From positions 992,001 through 1,056,000 of the forward strand of contig JADWQD010000013.1 of assembly GCA_016110215.1 (NCBI GenBank): a DNA stretch of 64,000 nt. The letters are read 5' to 3'. Shown here piece by piece: positions 1 through 11,140 of the stretch. Within the stretch, counting starts at the first letter, position 1, and the number at the start of each line of letters is the position of its first letter. The notes below the pieces were generated by a model, which saw only the letters and a program-made list of their open reading frames with translations, was not told where the DNA came from and searched no databases. Made by a program: the position numbers and the translations under genes. The stretch is from Capronia americana. Taxonomy: Eukaryota; Ascomycota; Eurotiomycetes; Chaetothyriales; Herpotrichiellaceae.

Positions 1-2
1 GC

Positions 3-1388
3 CCTGGAGAGTACAAAGACGATGAAGATCCCAATGACCCAGACACGGTTCCACTGCTGGTACCCAGATTGGTCATGATCACAGAGGAAGAAGGAGACGC
101 TGAAAATGTTGACCCTCCAGAAGAAATTGCCTTTGCCGAGAAAATGACCCAAGAAAGGAGGCGGATAATGGCCGAGAATGCCAACGACCCACCCCTGGTC
201 ATGGCTGACCCGGGGAATCCAGACCACAAGGCGCTCAAACGCCTGAAGAGGGGTGCTGCGTATGGGGACGACGACTCTTTGGTCTCGGACGTCGATTCAC
301 GTGCTAGTCCCGGTGTAGGACGTTCCCCTGGTCCAGAAGTCCTCAATGCACATGGACATGTCATGGCCAGTGCGCTCGGAGGCCAAGCGGACAGTCTTGA
401 TGACGATTGGGAGGCCGTTGATCCTCACCCTGGACGTGGGCGATACAAGCGTGTCAGGGGCAAGAACACCCCCACGCGTGTCAGAGGAGGGCCCAGACAG
501 AGTGATGGCCCAAGGAGCGTGTTCAAACCAGGCCGCAATGCCGGCACACCCGACACTGTCGATCGCTACCGAGCAACACCCCAGCCTCTGCAACCTGGTG
601 GTGCTAACCATCCAGTCATCGGTCAGTTCGGCACACCCCGCGGCAAGAACGAGAGTGAGATGCTCCGAGCTGAGGCCGGAGGCGTGGGAGCAGGCACCAA
701 GGCCAGAGCGAGAACGGGCTACCAGCGAGAGCTAGAGGAGCACAGACAGCGCCGAGTCGAATGGGCGCTCAGGAGACGTCGCAGACACGCCCTCAAAGAA
801 GCCCGGCAGATCAGACAGGGGGGAAGGTGGTTGCTCAAAGCCGCCCGGCGAATTAGCGAGCTCCCTCCCACGTATGACAGCGAAGAGGAAGAAGAAGCGG
901 GCGGCTCTGGCTTTGGCGGCTTGCTTGGCCGCAGATGGTATGGCGACACCAACATCGACAACGAAGCTAAGGCTCTTCCTGTTGGATATGAGCCCGATGA
1001 CTACGGCGAGGAAGTGGAATCGTGGGCCGGGCTCCTGAGGAGAACGGGGAGACGCCTGGAAGTCTGGAGTGGGGATCGTGACCTGGGTGTCTACCATACC
1101 CGTCTCCATCGCCACCATGCGGCCCCAAGCAATTTCACTGCAGCAGCTTCTCGCCCAGTCACGAACGGCACGAGCAAGAAACGCCGGACGCACGGGTTGT
1201 CAGCACATCCTTCAGGCCCTAATAATGGAAGAACGGCGCAATCTACAAGAATCGCAGGGCGAGATCTCAACGACGAAATCACACAAGATCTGCTCGCTGA
1301 ACGAAGTGATGACGACATGGACGACGACGAAGACTCGGATGCAAATGGCGATGTCGATGGGGAAGAGAGTGATGTGGATATGGATTGA
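3..1388 (+). CDS. Unrecognised charged nuclear-type protein, 3' part only
   Basis: The reading frame is open from the left edge of the window to the TGA at 1386-1388, so the 5' end lies outside. I do not recognise the family. The visible 462 residues are rich in charged and disordered sequence: an acidic start, a mid-region rich in RGR/KR/GPR patches, an Arg-rich helix-like stretch (about nt 720-860, many R/E/H residues), a short acidic SEEEEE run, and a very acidic C-terminus of Asp and Ser. A more ordered block near nt 980-1100 contains Tyr, Trp and Gly (an SWAGLLRRTGR-like segment). Basic patches together with an acidic tail suggest a nuclear or chromatin-associated protein, but that is inference from composition only. 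No intron is evident in the visible part. Confidence 0.7.
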   Translation, partial: PGEYKDDEDPNDPDTVPLLVPRLVMITEEEGDAENVDPPEEIAFAEKMTQERRRIMAENANDPPLVMADPGNPDHKALKRLKRGAAYGDDDSLVSDVDSRASPGVGRSPGPEVLNAHGHVMASALGGQADSLDDDWEAVDPHPGRGRYKRVRGKNTPTRVRGGPRQSDGPRSVFKPGRNAGTPDTVDRYRATPQPLQPGGANHPVIGQFGTPRGKNESEMLRAEAGGVGAGTKARARTGYQRELEEHRQRRVEWALRRRRRHALKEARQIRQGGRWLLKAARRISELPPTYDSEEEEEAGGSGFGGLLGRRWYGDTNIDNEAKALPVGYEPDDYGEEVESWAGLLRRTGRRLEVWSGDRDLGVYHTRLHRHHAAPSNFTAAASRPVTNGTSKKRRTHGLSAHPSGPNNGRTAQSTRIAGRDLNDEITQDLLAERSDDDMDDDEDSDANGDVDGEESDVDMD

Positions 1389-4300
1389 ATGTACAAGGTG
1401 CTTGTATCAGGCCTCCCTTGCGACGTCTCCGGCCTGTATTCGTATTCCAGACGAGTAGCGCACGTAGCCTTCAACTTGATCCAGGACTGCGCAGTGGCAA
1501 CTGTAGAATACGCAGGCACGTTGCGACGGATATTCTTCAACCGGTGCTGATGGTGCCGTCGCTGGTGCTGCGTAAGAGTCGGTGAAGTTCCAAGCTCGTC
1601 CGAACACGGCCAGCAGCTTGTTCCGAGCTGAACCGGCTCAGCCTCAGCGTGGCAAACATTCGCAATCTTTGCAGCGCATCTTTGCAGGCACCAGCAAATG
1701 GGCATCGCTAATGCCTCCAACATTGTACAGTCGATGATCTTCTGCTCAGAATCTCGACCCTTAGCATCGCAGAAGAAATTCGTCCGTCGATCGATGGCGA
1801 AAACCGTCGCTCCCGCGGGTATTGGTAATACGCCCGAGCACAGCAGCACAGGTCGAGGCAGACAAAGGGGACCATGCGAACCCGGTATCTTCATTATTAA
1901 TAGGACTTGCTCATGAGGGAGACTCTGCACCTTCCAGCACCTGGCATCATGCGATCACGCATCAATGTATGTCCAGGTTTGACATTCAGTACAGCACATC
2001 TCTGGCCTGTTCATCGCCGATTGCAGTCTGTGGCAACCTACCTCGTTAATGCCTTGTAGGCTATGGCGATGGGCCCACGCTTGTGCTGACGAAACTCCGG
2101 AAAACTCAGCAGCAGCTCGCAGACAATCGAATGCAGCGAAGGAGAACAGAAGCAACACATTAGTGGCAGCTCATGAATCTATATCCTTTCGTGCGCACGC
2201 TGCGTGCGAGATAAACCCCACCCAGACAGAGATGCCAGGGAGCGAGCGAAGCAGGCCTCTCTCGTCCTTCCCAAGACGGCCCATGTGGGTTTCGGTCCTG
2301 ATGGGGGAACAATACGTCTGGGACGGCACTGCAGAACAAGGCCCCTTCAGTCGATCCTCGCAAGGTGGAGGCACTAACTCTACCCATCGCCCGTTCACAC
2401 CTGTTCTTGGGTAAGGCTTCCACCTTGCCAGCCGACTCGACTTACAAGCCGTCCACGATCCCGCCACCCCCTGACGTTGTGACGATGCCTAATGGCGGCG
2501 CTCGGCTCACCGTGGCGATATGCCGGCATGATCACAGGGCATGTCCCATTCTCAAACAAGTCAGGGTATGACTGCAATCGACCAATCTCTGAGCATGTGG
2601 GCCGTCAAGTGAGCCGCGCATGGGATGGAGTCTCGCCCTGCTTGTCATGGGGAGGCGTACACCGTTTCCATCAACGGGTCGCCCGGCCTTACCAGGCCTT
2701 GACAGAACTTCGAGTGGTCTGCTCCTGCTTACCTCTCGAATTGGGCTGTGGCCAAGCTCGTTGAGCTCTCCTAGAGTGCTCCTTTCCGTTCGATGCCCCC
2801 TGAGCTGTGGGAACAAATGTAGCGTCCCATCAAATGACGGTGAGATGATGTCGCAGCTCGGGCTGTTGTCCTCGGGAGAAGCTCCATCGCGTCTCAGGGC
2901 TGTGCTTGTATTCAGGACTGGGTCTCGCCGTTCTCCATCCATCATGACTGGTGGGCAACTGCCGGAGAAGCTCTCGTTTCGTTCCCTTACAACCCACTGG
3001 GACTGGTCCGTGCTACCATCAACCTCTCTATGCATCGGTTCCTGGCGCCATCCTCACGCCCCTAAGAACCCAAACTGCTTGCCTTGATTTGCCCGTCCAT
3101 GGCTCTTGGGCGTGAATCTGCATCCTGTTTGAGCGAACGACCTCTTGGTCCGCAGCTTGATCCATACTGTGCTATCGGCTGGCCTTTGTCCTTCTTCCAA
3201 TCAACTCGAATGGCATCATCATTGGGCAGAGTGCACTCTTGACGAACGGTCTTTCGCGCGAAGAGATCAGCACACCGAAGTCCCGAGGAGCCACACATAT
3301 CCCAACGATCGTCTGAACAAGTGGCACGCGCTTCAGGATGGCTTGTTTCATACTTGGTGTTTACTCGAAGGAATTTAAAGGCTTTGATACAGACGACAAA
3401 AAGAACGTCTCATCTTCGGGAATGAATGTCAATACACGCAATCAACGAGCACCGCGCTAGGCCTCACTTACTGCGGTGTTTGAAGTAACTCGGAATCTAT
3501 TCTCATACTAGCCTGGATCATGAAGTCTGCACTCCTTCTCTGCATGTGCGCCAGTTCTTTGAACAGGGTGGCAGCGGCGCCCACGTGATTGTCCTCGTTA
3601 AAGAATCAACCACAAGCGATGCTGACTTATTGAAGCACAGGGCTGACTCATTTCTGGACCCGGTCTTGGGAGCCCGACATGAAGCTAAACTGATGGTCCC
3701 AAGCCCTTAGAACGCCTGAGCACGCACACAACGGCTCGGCAATCTCGTCGGGCCCAGCAGTGACAGAGGTAACCTCTCCGGCGAGCGCTAGGCCATGTGG
3801 AGATGACCGACTCTAATGTGTTGTCCTGGTCTTGACAAGTCCAGCGCGACAGCCCGTGACCCATACCGCGGAATATCGCGACTAATGTTGGCGGGGACTG
3901 TGGTACAGCCAGCTGTCTGATCAGCATCCCGTCTGGAGAACAGCCCCTGCTCTCTGCTGCAGGCGACCATGTCCATGCCAGGCACTCTTACACATCCTCG
4001 TCCCGCAGAATATCGTGTCGTCTACATGTAGTAATGGGCAAGTCGATCAATATCCCCGACGACAGATCCCGAGCGTGCTTGAGACTGGCTTTTGTCGGGG
4101 ATTGAATACACCGAGAAAGTCTTTTCATGACGAGATTCGGGCACACCGAAGACAAAGACCTTTCATTTCTCGAGCGCTCCACTAAGTAGACATGAGCTTC
4201 AGACGGATCCGAGCTTCATACCATGGAGATAACTGGCGGGAATCTCTTGAAGTAGACTTCCGTTAGATGCTCTCGATCAACACCTGCCCAAGTGAAGTAT

Positions 4301-5175
4301 CCACTGTACAGCAGGACTTCCATCCAATAACGACGGTGGACACTTTCTCGAGACGGCTTCTCTCGCAAAATGAAACGGGTTAAATAGAACATGATTCCCG
4401 ATCACCAGGACGAAAATGGAAAGGAGATATTCACGAGTTGACTGGTTCAGAGCCCCCGGCAACGACCCCGGCTCCCCACCAGTCGCATCCTGGAAGAACG
4501 GGAAGCTGTTTGACAGGACGCCTGATCGAGTATACTCCGTGACTCGCTATTCAGTCTCAATTGCTTCGGCGCATGCTCACCGGCTCACTCCAAACCCATC
4601 ACCGTATTCGATATGGCGGCGCCTCCTGCACGTGGCTGGCCCCATCCCAGGGTTGTCCCCACCGGCGTCTTGTTGTTTTGGCCAAACTGCCACCTGCTCA
4701 AATAGGGAGCTACCTCTCCTCTCTGGTGGCATTGCCAGCATCTGATGCAGGATCCTGATTAATCAAACAGTCAGATCGACCGGGATCCACTATACAAGTA
4801 CAGGAAGACGTATCTTTTCGTATCTGGCAGGAGTAGCTCGCAACCTTGTCCTGTCGCACTCAAACAACATTGCATCTCACGCATCCTCTTCCACGGAAAA
4901 GCTGCAATCCAATAAGGCGGTAGCGTTGCGGCGCAGCACGACTCGATTCACACGCAATACGAGGCTGCCGTTGCTTCAATTGACCACACTGATGTTCGAG
5001 TCTCCAACTGTTCACGCGGATTGTTTCTACAAGACTACAACTCTCCGCTGCGCTTCTTCCCTACGTCAACCGTACAGTCCTTTTGTCTGGAGGATTACAG
5101 TTTGCGCTTCACTGCTCGCCTGAGTACGCTCTATCGACCCTTACTTCTAGCACCCTTTCACGATCATCCACGACG
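1389..5175. other. Gene-free intergenic stretch of 3.8 kb
   Basis: No open frame here has codon use, motifs or splice structure that I can support as a gene on either strand. The short overlapping ORFs lack recognisable domains. The stretch ends at the start of the bZIP gene, so part of it is probably that gene's promoter and 5' leader. The rest is unexplained. Confidence 0.5.
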
Positions 5176-6045
5176 ATGCGAGAGAAGGCCACGGCACCGT
5201 CGAAGAGGGCTCACGATGTGGCTCCAAACATGAATAGCCTCGTCTCCGTCTTCCACGCCAGCAGCCTCAACACGCAGCGAGCGCATCCACAACCACAGCG
5301 TCCGGAGAACAATCCATACTGTTACATACCAGGGCAGTACTGGCAGACACTGGACTACTACGCCATGGAGATGGACATTTGTACCGATTTCTCTGATGTA
5401 AGGGTGATGACATTGCCAGGTCTGTGGCCGGGAGGGACCCTGACATAACCTGCAGTTCAGTCACATAATCCCCTCGGTGATGCCGACCAACGTCCCTCCC
5501 AAGCTGGCCGACGATCTCACTCCACTCGACTCTCCACTCGACTTCGCGCCGGAAGCATACGGCAGTCCTGGCGAGTCCTTAGGCCTGACCCGAGCCGACT
5601 CCTCGATTCATGAAAGCCCAAGCGCAGAGCTCGAATGCCCGGGCCACGGTCGATGCGCCGGTCAACAAGGTCCCTGCGAGATATGTCAACGCGACAAGAA
5701 AGAGGTTAGTCCCGGTCGACTTTTCGGCTTTCGTCTATTGTCGCGCAATGCGTGCCGCATTCCATCATGGCCCTTCGTCTGAAGCTGATTCAGCTAACGC
5801 CGATTCCCTGACAGAGGCGAAAGGAACAGAATAGGAAAGCACAACGGAACCACCGATTGCGCAGCGAAGCCAAGCTCGAGCAGCTGAGGGCCAGAGTCAA
5901 GACGCAGGCGGATGAGATTGTCATGCTGCGGGACTTCAACCAATCGTTGATGAAGCACATCGAAACCCTGGAGTCCAAAGGCAAGGATGGTGGAACCAGG
6001 GATGCAGGCGGCCAGAGTCAGGCATCCGACGCGCATTCTGCTTGA
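5176..6045 (+). CDS. bZIP transcription factor, three exons
   Basis: Exons are 5176-5397, 5456-5704 and 5815-6045, all joined in phase 0, giving 233 residues. Intron 1 has GTAAGG, a CTGACATAAC-like branch site and TGCAG; intron 2 has GTTAGT and CTGACAG. The DNA-binding domain opens exon 3: an RRKEQNRKAQRNHR-type basic region with the invariant N-x7-R spacing (Asn, then AQ, then Arg). It is followed by a short amphipathic heptad segment with Leu, Val and Ile at zipper positions. Exon 1 carries an aromatic segment (YCYIPGQYWQTLDYY). Exon 2 has a short Cys cluster just before the basic region (four Cys, roughly CPGHGRC...CEIC). The NxxAQxxxR pattern resembles the Yap-like/fungal-specific bZIP group. 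The target genes are unknown. The start is the first in-frame ATG of exon 1. Confidence 0.85.
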
Positions 6046-6838
6046 CTCGGTCGCGAAGGACACGGAGGACAAAAGCACCAGCCCAGCTCCAGCAGGTTCG
6101 CCTGCTTCGAGACTAGTCCGAGGCAGCCAGGCAGGCAACATAGATGACGAGGACAGCTCCTCGTCGGGCTACTGGTAACAGCGCACCAGAAGTCACGAAT
6201 TATGGCATCCCAAGTACCCATTAGACTGCCCCTCTGCATCGACGAAGTGGCAAAAGGGTTGCGGACGGGACGTTGAGCTCTGCTTAGCTCCTGCAGGTGG
6301 CGACAACACACCCGACGAACACCAACCAAGAATATGCCAGAGCGCCAAGTTCAATGGCACTATGAGTAAAGCGACGACCACCAAACAAGAAAATGCCAGA
6401 GCGCCAAGTTCGTTGGCACTATGAGTAAAGGCAGAGGAAATCGCTTAACCCCAGGAGGCAAGTCTCGCTCGATTCAGGCACCACCGCCAGTGACATCAGG
6501 TTGATGCCTAATCAGCGCCGCCGGGCCCCTGGATTGAAAGCCTGGCGAACCTTTTTCCGCGGTTGTGTTTAGGTAATACTCGCACTGGGAGCTGGCAACC
6601 GGGCACCAGCAACCACGCGTTGGAGAACGCGTAAGGGAGGAGCCCCCCGCGAGCCCGCCGAGTAGATCGTCACGTGACTACGCGCAATACCCCGCCCACG
6701 TGCCTTTCTTATCGATAACGGCGACTCATTCGCCTTCCGATCTTCTGCCTGGCACTTCGCCTTCGCCTTCGCTGTCTCCTTCACATTGAGCCTCACCGCC
6801 GACACCTCGTTCCCGCTTTGCGTGCCACGGACTCGGCA
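6046..6838. other. Intergenic region and promoter of the SNF2-RING gene
   Basis: This is 793 bp between the bZIP stop and the ATG of the downstream gene. It contains the 59-bp-period direct repeat listed separately and a pyrimidine-rich stretch just before 6839. No gene is seen. Confidence 0.5.
6321..6430. repeat. Imperfect direct duplication, 59-bp period
   Basis: Two near-identical units sit head to tail. The core ATGCCAGAGCGCCAAGTT starts at 6334 and again at 6393, and both units end in GGCACTATGAGTAAAG. They differ at a few positions, such as CAATGG against CGTTGG. No coding potential is seen. Confidence 0.85.
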
Positions 6839-9800
6839 ATGGAGGGACTCGAAGGGCCTACCCCAAAGAGACGGCGGATTTCCAAAGATGCCGACGAAGA
6901 CTATTCCGCTCCTCCTGCTCCGTTCTCCCACTATATCGTCCTTGCTCGGGCGAGGTTCACAGACGTATCCACCGATCCGTACCTCGTCGCTGGATCTGAT
7001 GCCGCTTTCCTGACGGTTACTCTGCGAGAAGTATCACAATGCGAAGGAGGCTATGAGATCGGACTCGTGCGCGGAAGACGGCCTCGTGAAAAGCGGTTTT
7101 TGGTAGACGACTTGCCGTCAAGTAATCGGCAGATTTTGGAAGATGCTAGGAAACTGGAATCGGTGGCGAGATACAAACATCCTGCGGCGCTACCGCTTGC
7201 ATGCACCTATGCCCTAGTCCGACAGTCCAGTCTGGGCACCACACTTGAGGTCTCAATTCTGTGGGAAGATACAGCCGCACTGAGAGATAAGGTAGATCCG
7301 GCACTGCTTGATATTCTCGCAAGGTATATGCCGCCCAAAAGGCCCATCTCGCCGATGTTCGCACCGTGGGAGCCCCGGCAGTTCTACGACAACGTGCATG
7401 TCCCCGAGAAAACAGAAGCCAATTCTGGAGAGCTCGAGATTCCGGCTCTCGAATCCACGTTGTTTCCCTTCCAGAGACGTGCTGTTAGGTGGCTGCTTTC
7501 AAGGGAAGGCATGGTCGAGCAGCCGGATGGACGCTTCCAGGCCCGAAATGCGAGCCTGACCTATCAATCCCCGCATGGGTTCGAGACGCTTAATGCCTGG
7601 TCTGGCCAAACTTGTCATGTCAATCACGCATTGGGCGTTGCCTCTACAGATCTGGCCGCTGTCCGACAACACTTCAAGGCCCCTGAAGGTGGCATTCTCG
7701 CAGATGAGATGGGCCTTGGTAAGACTTTGGAGGTCATTGCTCTGATATGTCTGCATCCCAGGCCGGTGAAGCCCGTGGAGCCCTCCACGTTGCTACCTTC
7801 TTCTGCGACTCTCATCATCACGCCCCCGTCAATACTCAAGCAGTGGAAGAACGAGATCCAGGAACATGCGCCTAGTCTACGCGTGTACCATTATCAAGGG
7901 CTGAGCAGCTTCAAGAAATCAGGCGAATCGCAGCTCGAAAATCTCCTAGATCAGGACGTAGTTCTGACCACATACAACGTCCTAGCAAAGGAGGTCCACT
8001 ATGTTGCAGAGAAGCCCGACCGCAACCTGCGGAACAACAGGACGCGTGAAGAGCCGCCCAAAAGCCCATTGACCCAGGTTTCGTGGTGGCGCGTTTGTTT
8101 GGACGAAGCGCAGATGGTGGAAAGTGGTGTATCTGCAGCAGCCACAGTCGCACGCCTGATCCCGCGAGTTCATGCGTGGGCGGTCACAGGCACTCCGCTG
8201 CGGAAGGGCCATCGAGATCTATTTGGTTTGTTGCTGTTTCTCGGGTATTCCCCGTGGTGCCGGTCCCCTCGGCTATGGGATCATCTCGTGACGTACTATA
8301 GACCGATGTTACGGGACATGCTGGGAGAAGTTGTAATGAGGCATTCGAAAGACTATGTCCGCGAAGACCTACGACTCCCGCCCCAAAGCCGTCACACCAT
8401 TACGATCCCCTTTACCCCTATTGAAGAACAGCACTACAGCCAGCTGTTCCAAGATCTCTGCGAAGACTTGGACCTTGATCGTGAAGGTGCGCCTCTCACG
8501 GACGACTGGGATCCAGAATCACCTGCGGTGGTGGAAAAGATGCGGACTTGGTTGACCCGTCTTCGTCAGACCTGCCTGCACCCAGAAGTCGGCGGTCGTA
8601 ATAGACGCGCATTAGGTCGAAAAACCGACGGACCTCTTCGCACAGTCGAGGAAGTTCTGGATGTCATGATCGACCAGCACGAGGGTCAACTGCGTACGGC
8701 ACAGCGTGGTCGACTCACAGCAAAGATAAGAAGAGGACAACTCAAAGAAAATGCCAAGGCGAGCGGGGAGGCGCTCAAGATCTGGCGAGAAGCCTTCAAC
8801 GAATCCCTGATCATGGTGAGGGAGTGTGCTGCACAGTATGACCAAGCACGTCTGTCTTTCGGGCTCAACAAGGACAAAGGGGCCGGTAGTAAGGAGAAGG
8901 AGGGCGACGACGAGGCAAATCTCCGCTTGTCCGGCCTGCATGCCCGAGTGCGATCCGCTTTGGAGACGCACCACGTTGCCTGTTTCTTTGTGGCTAATGC
9001 GCTCTTCCAGCTCAAGTCGGCTCAGCCACCGGAGAGTGACCGATATCAGCAAATCGAGAAACAGGAAACAGCCGCATATGAGAAAGCAAAGTCAATCCGT
9101 GCCGAGCTATTGAAGGGCGTTACCGGGCATGTGAACAAGCTGGTGACGACGACCAGAGCGAACCTTGCCGGCGGTGCCCCTCAGATCCCCATCATGGAAG
9201 CGCCGACAGGGTTCGGTGGGATCGAAAGTAGAAAGATCTTTGAAAAGATTCACTTCTACTGCGAAGCCATGAATGCTCAAGCGGAACAATTTCATGACCT
9301 CCGGCAAAAGATGGCGGACTTTTTGAGCCAGGCCCTTATTGACGAGGATGAGGGTGTCGAACTACAGGGCGACGAGTACGAGAGCTCGACGAAGCATCAA
9401 GACGAGATGTACGCCTATATGGAAGCCCTCAGAGCCTTGCTGGCAGATCGCACCGAGGCCATCAGTGGTCAGGAGAACATGCTCATTAAGCAGGAGATGA
9501 AGCAGTTCCTGAGCATCGCAAAGGAAGGCGAAGGCCCAGCTCCCGACGTGATGCTTAAGCTTCTGGCGGAGCGTGAACAAAAGCGTGTGAAGGTTCGTGA
9601 GTTTGGTAGCCTCCGGGGCATCATCGCCCAACTCAGACAAATGGTCTCGTCTCTGCAGTGGCAGGAAAGCAACAACCAGAGCCGTGCGAGCCATGAGCTG
9701 GCGATACTGGAGCGACTTGTGAAAAACGTGCAGGAACTTGCGGCTGCGCAGATGAGGGCTCTGACGGCTCTTGAACAGGAGGTCAACCACTTCAGAGACA

Positions 9801-11140
9801 CCATGAACAGCCGACTGGAGTACTACCGAGCACTGCAAAAGCTGTCCGACCAGGTTGCCCCCTATCGAGAGGACTCGGTCGGGCAGCCGCTTGACGACCG
9901 GCTTTACCAGGGCTTTCTCGCCGATGAGGCCAGGCTCCAGCAGAAGATTGATTCCATCTCGGCCAAACTCCGATACTTGGTTCACATGAAGACCGACGAC
10001 TCGAAATCCACCGCACCCAGAGTTTGCCTTATCTGCACCGACCAATTCGAAGTCGGGGCCATGACCTCTTGTGGTCATAGTTTCTGCAAGGAGTGCTTCA
10101 TGCTGTGGTGCAATCAGCACCACAACTGCCCAGTGTGTAAAACCAGGTTACCCCCCAATGGGTTCTACGACATTACATACAAGCCTGCCGAGATTGCCGT
10201 GCAGGCCGAATCTCCTGCTGGCTCGACCGCGTCCTCACCGGGCTCAAGCTTTGATCGGCAGCACGACCAGTCAATCTATTCCGACATCAGCACGACCATG
10301 TTGAACCAGATCAAAGATGTCGATTTGCGAGGACCCAGCTACGGCAGCAAGATCGACTTCCTCTGTCGCCATCTCATGTGGCTCCGCGAGCATGATCCGG
10401 GGTCCAAGTCGATCATCTTCTCGCAGTACCGAGAATTCATCGACGTCCTCGCGCGCGCTTTCGAAGCAGTCAAGATTTCGTGCACCCGCATCGATGTGAA
10501 AAATGGCACGGAGAAGTTCAAGTCCGACCCGGCCGTCGAATGTTTCCTGCTCCACGCGAAAGCGCACTCGACGGGTTTGAACCTCGTCATTGCAAACCAC
10601 GTCTTCCTCTGCGAGCCGCTGATCAACACGGCGATCGAGTTGCAAGCGATAGCCCGAGTGCATAGAATCGGGCAACATCGCGCGACAAACGTTTGGATGT
10701 ACCTTGTCGCCGACACTGTCGAGGAGTCGATCTACGATATCAGTGTCACGAGACGGTTGGCCCACATGAAAACCAACAGCAGCAGCATCGACGAAAAGGG
10801 CAAAGGCCAGAGTGAACCGACTACAGCCTCGGCTTCGATCGTCAAGACTCCTCGCTCGGACAATGCCCTGCAAGAAAACGCGATCGACGCGGCCAATTCA
10901 ATGGAGTTGCAAGCTGCAGACCTCAGCCGACTGTTCACTGCTGGAAAGTCCGGTGGTGAGATGGTCGACAAAGAAGACCTCTGGGGTTGCTTGTTTGGAC
11001 GAACCAAACGTCGGGATGGCGGTGGCTTGAGCGCACTGGCGGAGAGTCAGCCTGCTAACACCGAGGTCGGCAGGTTTCTGAGGGCGGAGGCTGCGACTGG
11101 GAGGGTAGACGCCGCATCAGAAAGGGCACAGTCGAATTGA
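6839..11140 (+). CDS. irc20: SNF2-family ATPase with internal RING finger (Irc20/SHPRH-like E3 ligase)
   Basis: A single exon encodes 1433 residues; the ATG at 6839 is the first in frame, since the longer frame opens with TTG. The order of parts is typical of the Irc20/SHPRH family. It starts with an N-terminal basic patch. The SNF2 N-lobe follows, with Walker A in ADEMGLGKT near residue 287 and motif II DEAQ near residue 421. A long insertion rich in predicted helices comes next. A C3HC4 RING finger lies near residues 1062-1103 (CLIC ... CGHSFCKEC ... CPVC). The helicase C-lobe lies near residues 1170-1305 and ends in the IARVHRIGQ motif VI. Family knowledge: these are nuclear DNA-dependent ATPases coupled to ubiquitin or SUMO ligase activity in recombination and post-replication repair. 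DEAQ instead of DEAH is usual in this family. The C-terminal 120 residues are low complexity. Confidence 0.93.
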   Translation: MEGLEGPTPKRRRISKDADEDYSAPPAPFSHYIVLARARFTDVSTDPYLVAGSDAAFLTVTLREVSQCEGGYEIGLVRGRRPREKRFLVDDLPSSNRQILEDARKLESVARYKHPAALPLACTYALVRQSSLGTTLEVSILWEDTAALRDKVDPALLDILARYMPPKRPISPMFAPWEPRQFYDNVHVPEKTEANSGELEIPALESTLFPFQRRAVRWLLSREGMVEQPDGRFQARNASLTYQSPHGFETLNAWSGQTCHVNHALGVASTDLAAVRQHFKAPEGGILADEMGLGKTLEVIALICLHPRPVKPVEPSTLLPSSATLIITPPSILKQWKNEIQEHAPSLRVYHYQGLSSFKKSGESQLENLLDQDVVLTTYNVLAKEVHYVAEKPDRNLRNNRTREEPPKSPLTQVSWWRVCLDEAQMVESGVSAAATVARLIPRVHAWAVTGTPLRKGHRDLFGLLLFLGYSPWCRSPRLWDHLVTYYRPMLRDMLGEVVMRHSKDYVREDLRLPPQSRHTITIPFTPIEEQHYSQLFQDLCEDLDLDREGAPLTDDWDPESPAVVEKMRTWLTRLRQTCLHPEVGGRNRRALGRKTDGPLRTVEEVLDVMIDQHEGQLRTAQRGRLTAKIRRGQLKENAKASGEALKIWREAFNESLIMVRECAAQYDQARLSFGLNKDKGAGSKEKEGDDEANLRLSGLHARVRSALETHHVACFFVANALFQLKSAQPPESDRYQQIEKQETAAYEKAKSIRAELLKGVTGHVNKLVTTTRANLAGGAPQIPIMEAPTGFGGIESRKIFEKIHFYCEAMNAQAEQFHDLRQKMADFLSQALIDEDEGVELQGDEYESSTKHQDEMYAYMEALRALLADRTEAISGQENMLIKQEMKQFLSIAKEGEGPAPDVMLKLLAEREQKRVKVREFGSLRGIIAQLRQMVSSLQWQESNNQSRASHELAILERLVKNVQELAAAQMRALTALEQEVNHFRDTMNSRLEYYRALQKLSDQVAPYREDSVGQPLDDRLYQGFLADEARLQQKIDSISAKLRYLVHMKTDDSKSTAPRVCLICTDQFEVGAMTSCGHSFCKECFMLWCNQHHNCPVCKTRLPPNGFYDITYKPAEIAVQAESPAGSTASSPGSSFDRQHDQSIYSDISTTMLNQIKDVDLRGPSYGSKIDFLCRHLMWLREHDPGSKSIIFSQYREFIDVLARAFEAVKISCTRIDVKNGTEKFKSDPAVECFLLHAKAHSTGLNLVIANHVFLCEPLINTAIELQAIARVHRIGQHRATNVWMYLVADTVEESIYDISVTRRLAHMKTNSSSIDEKGKGQSEPTTASASIVKTPRSDNALQENAIDAANSMELQAADLSRLFTAGKSGGEMVDKEDLWGCLFGRTKRRDGGGLSALAESQPANTEVGRFLRAEAATGRVDAASERAQSN

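Noticed and set aside
1091..1930. Minus-strand ORF of 279 codons
   Set aside because: It overlaps the acidic end of the first gene in antisense. Its Ser/Ala/Arg-rich sequence mirrors the Asp/Glu-rich sense strand.
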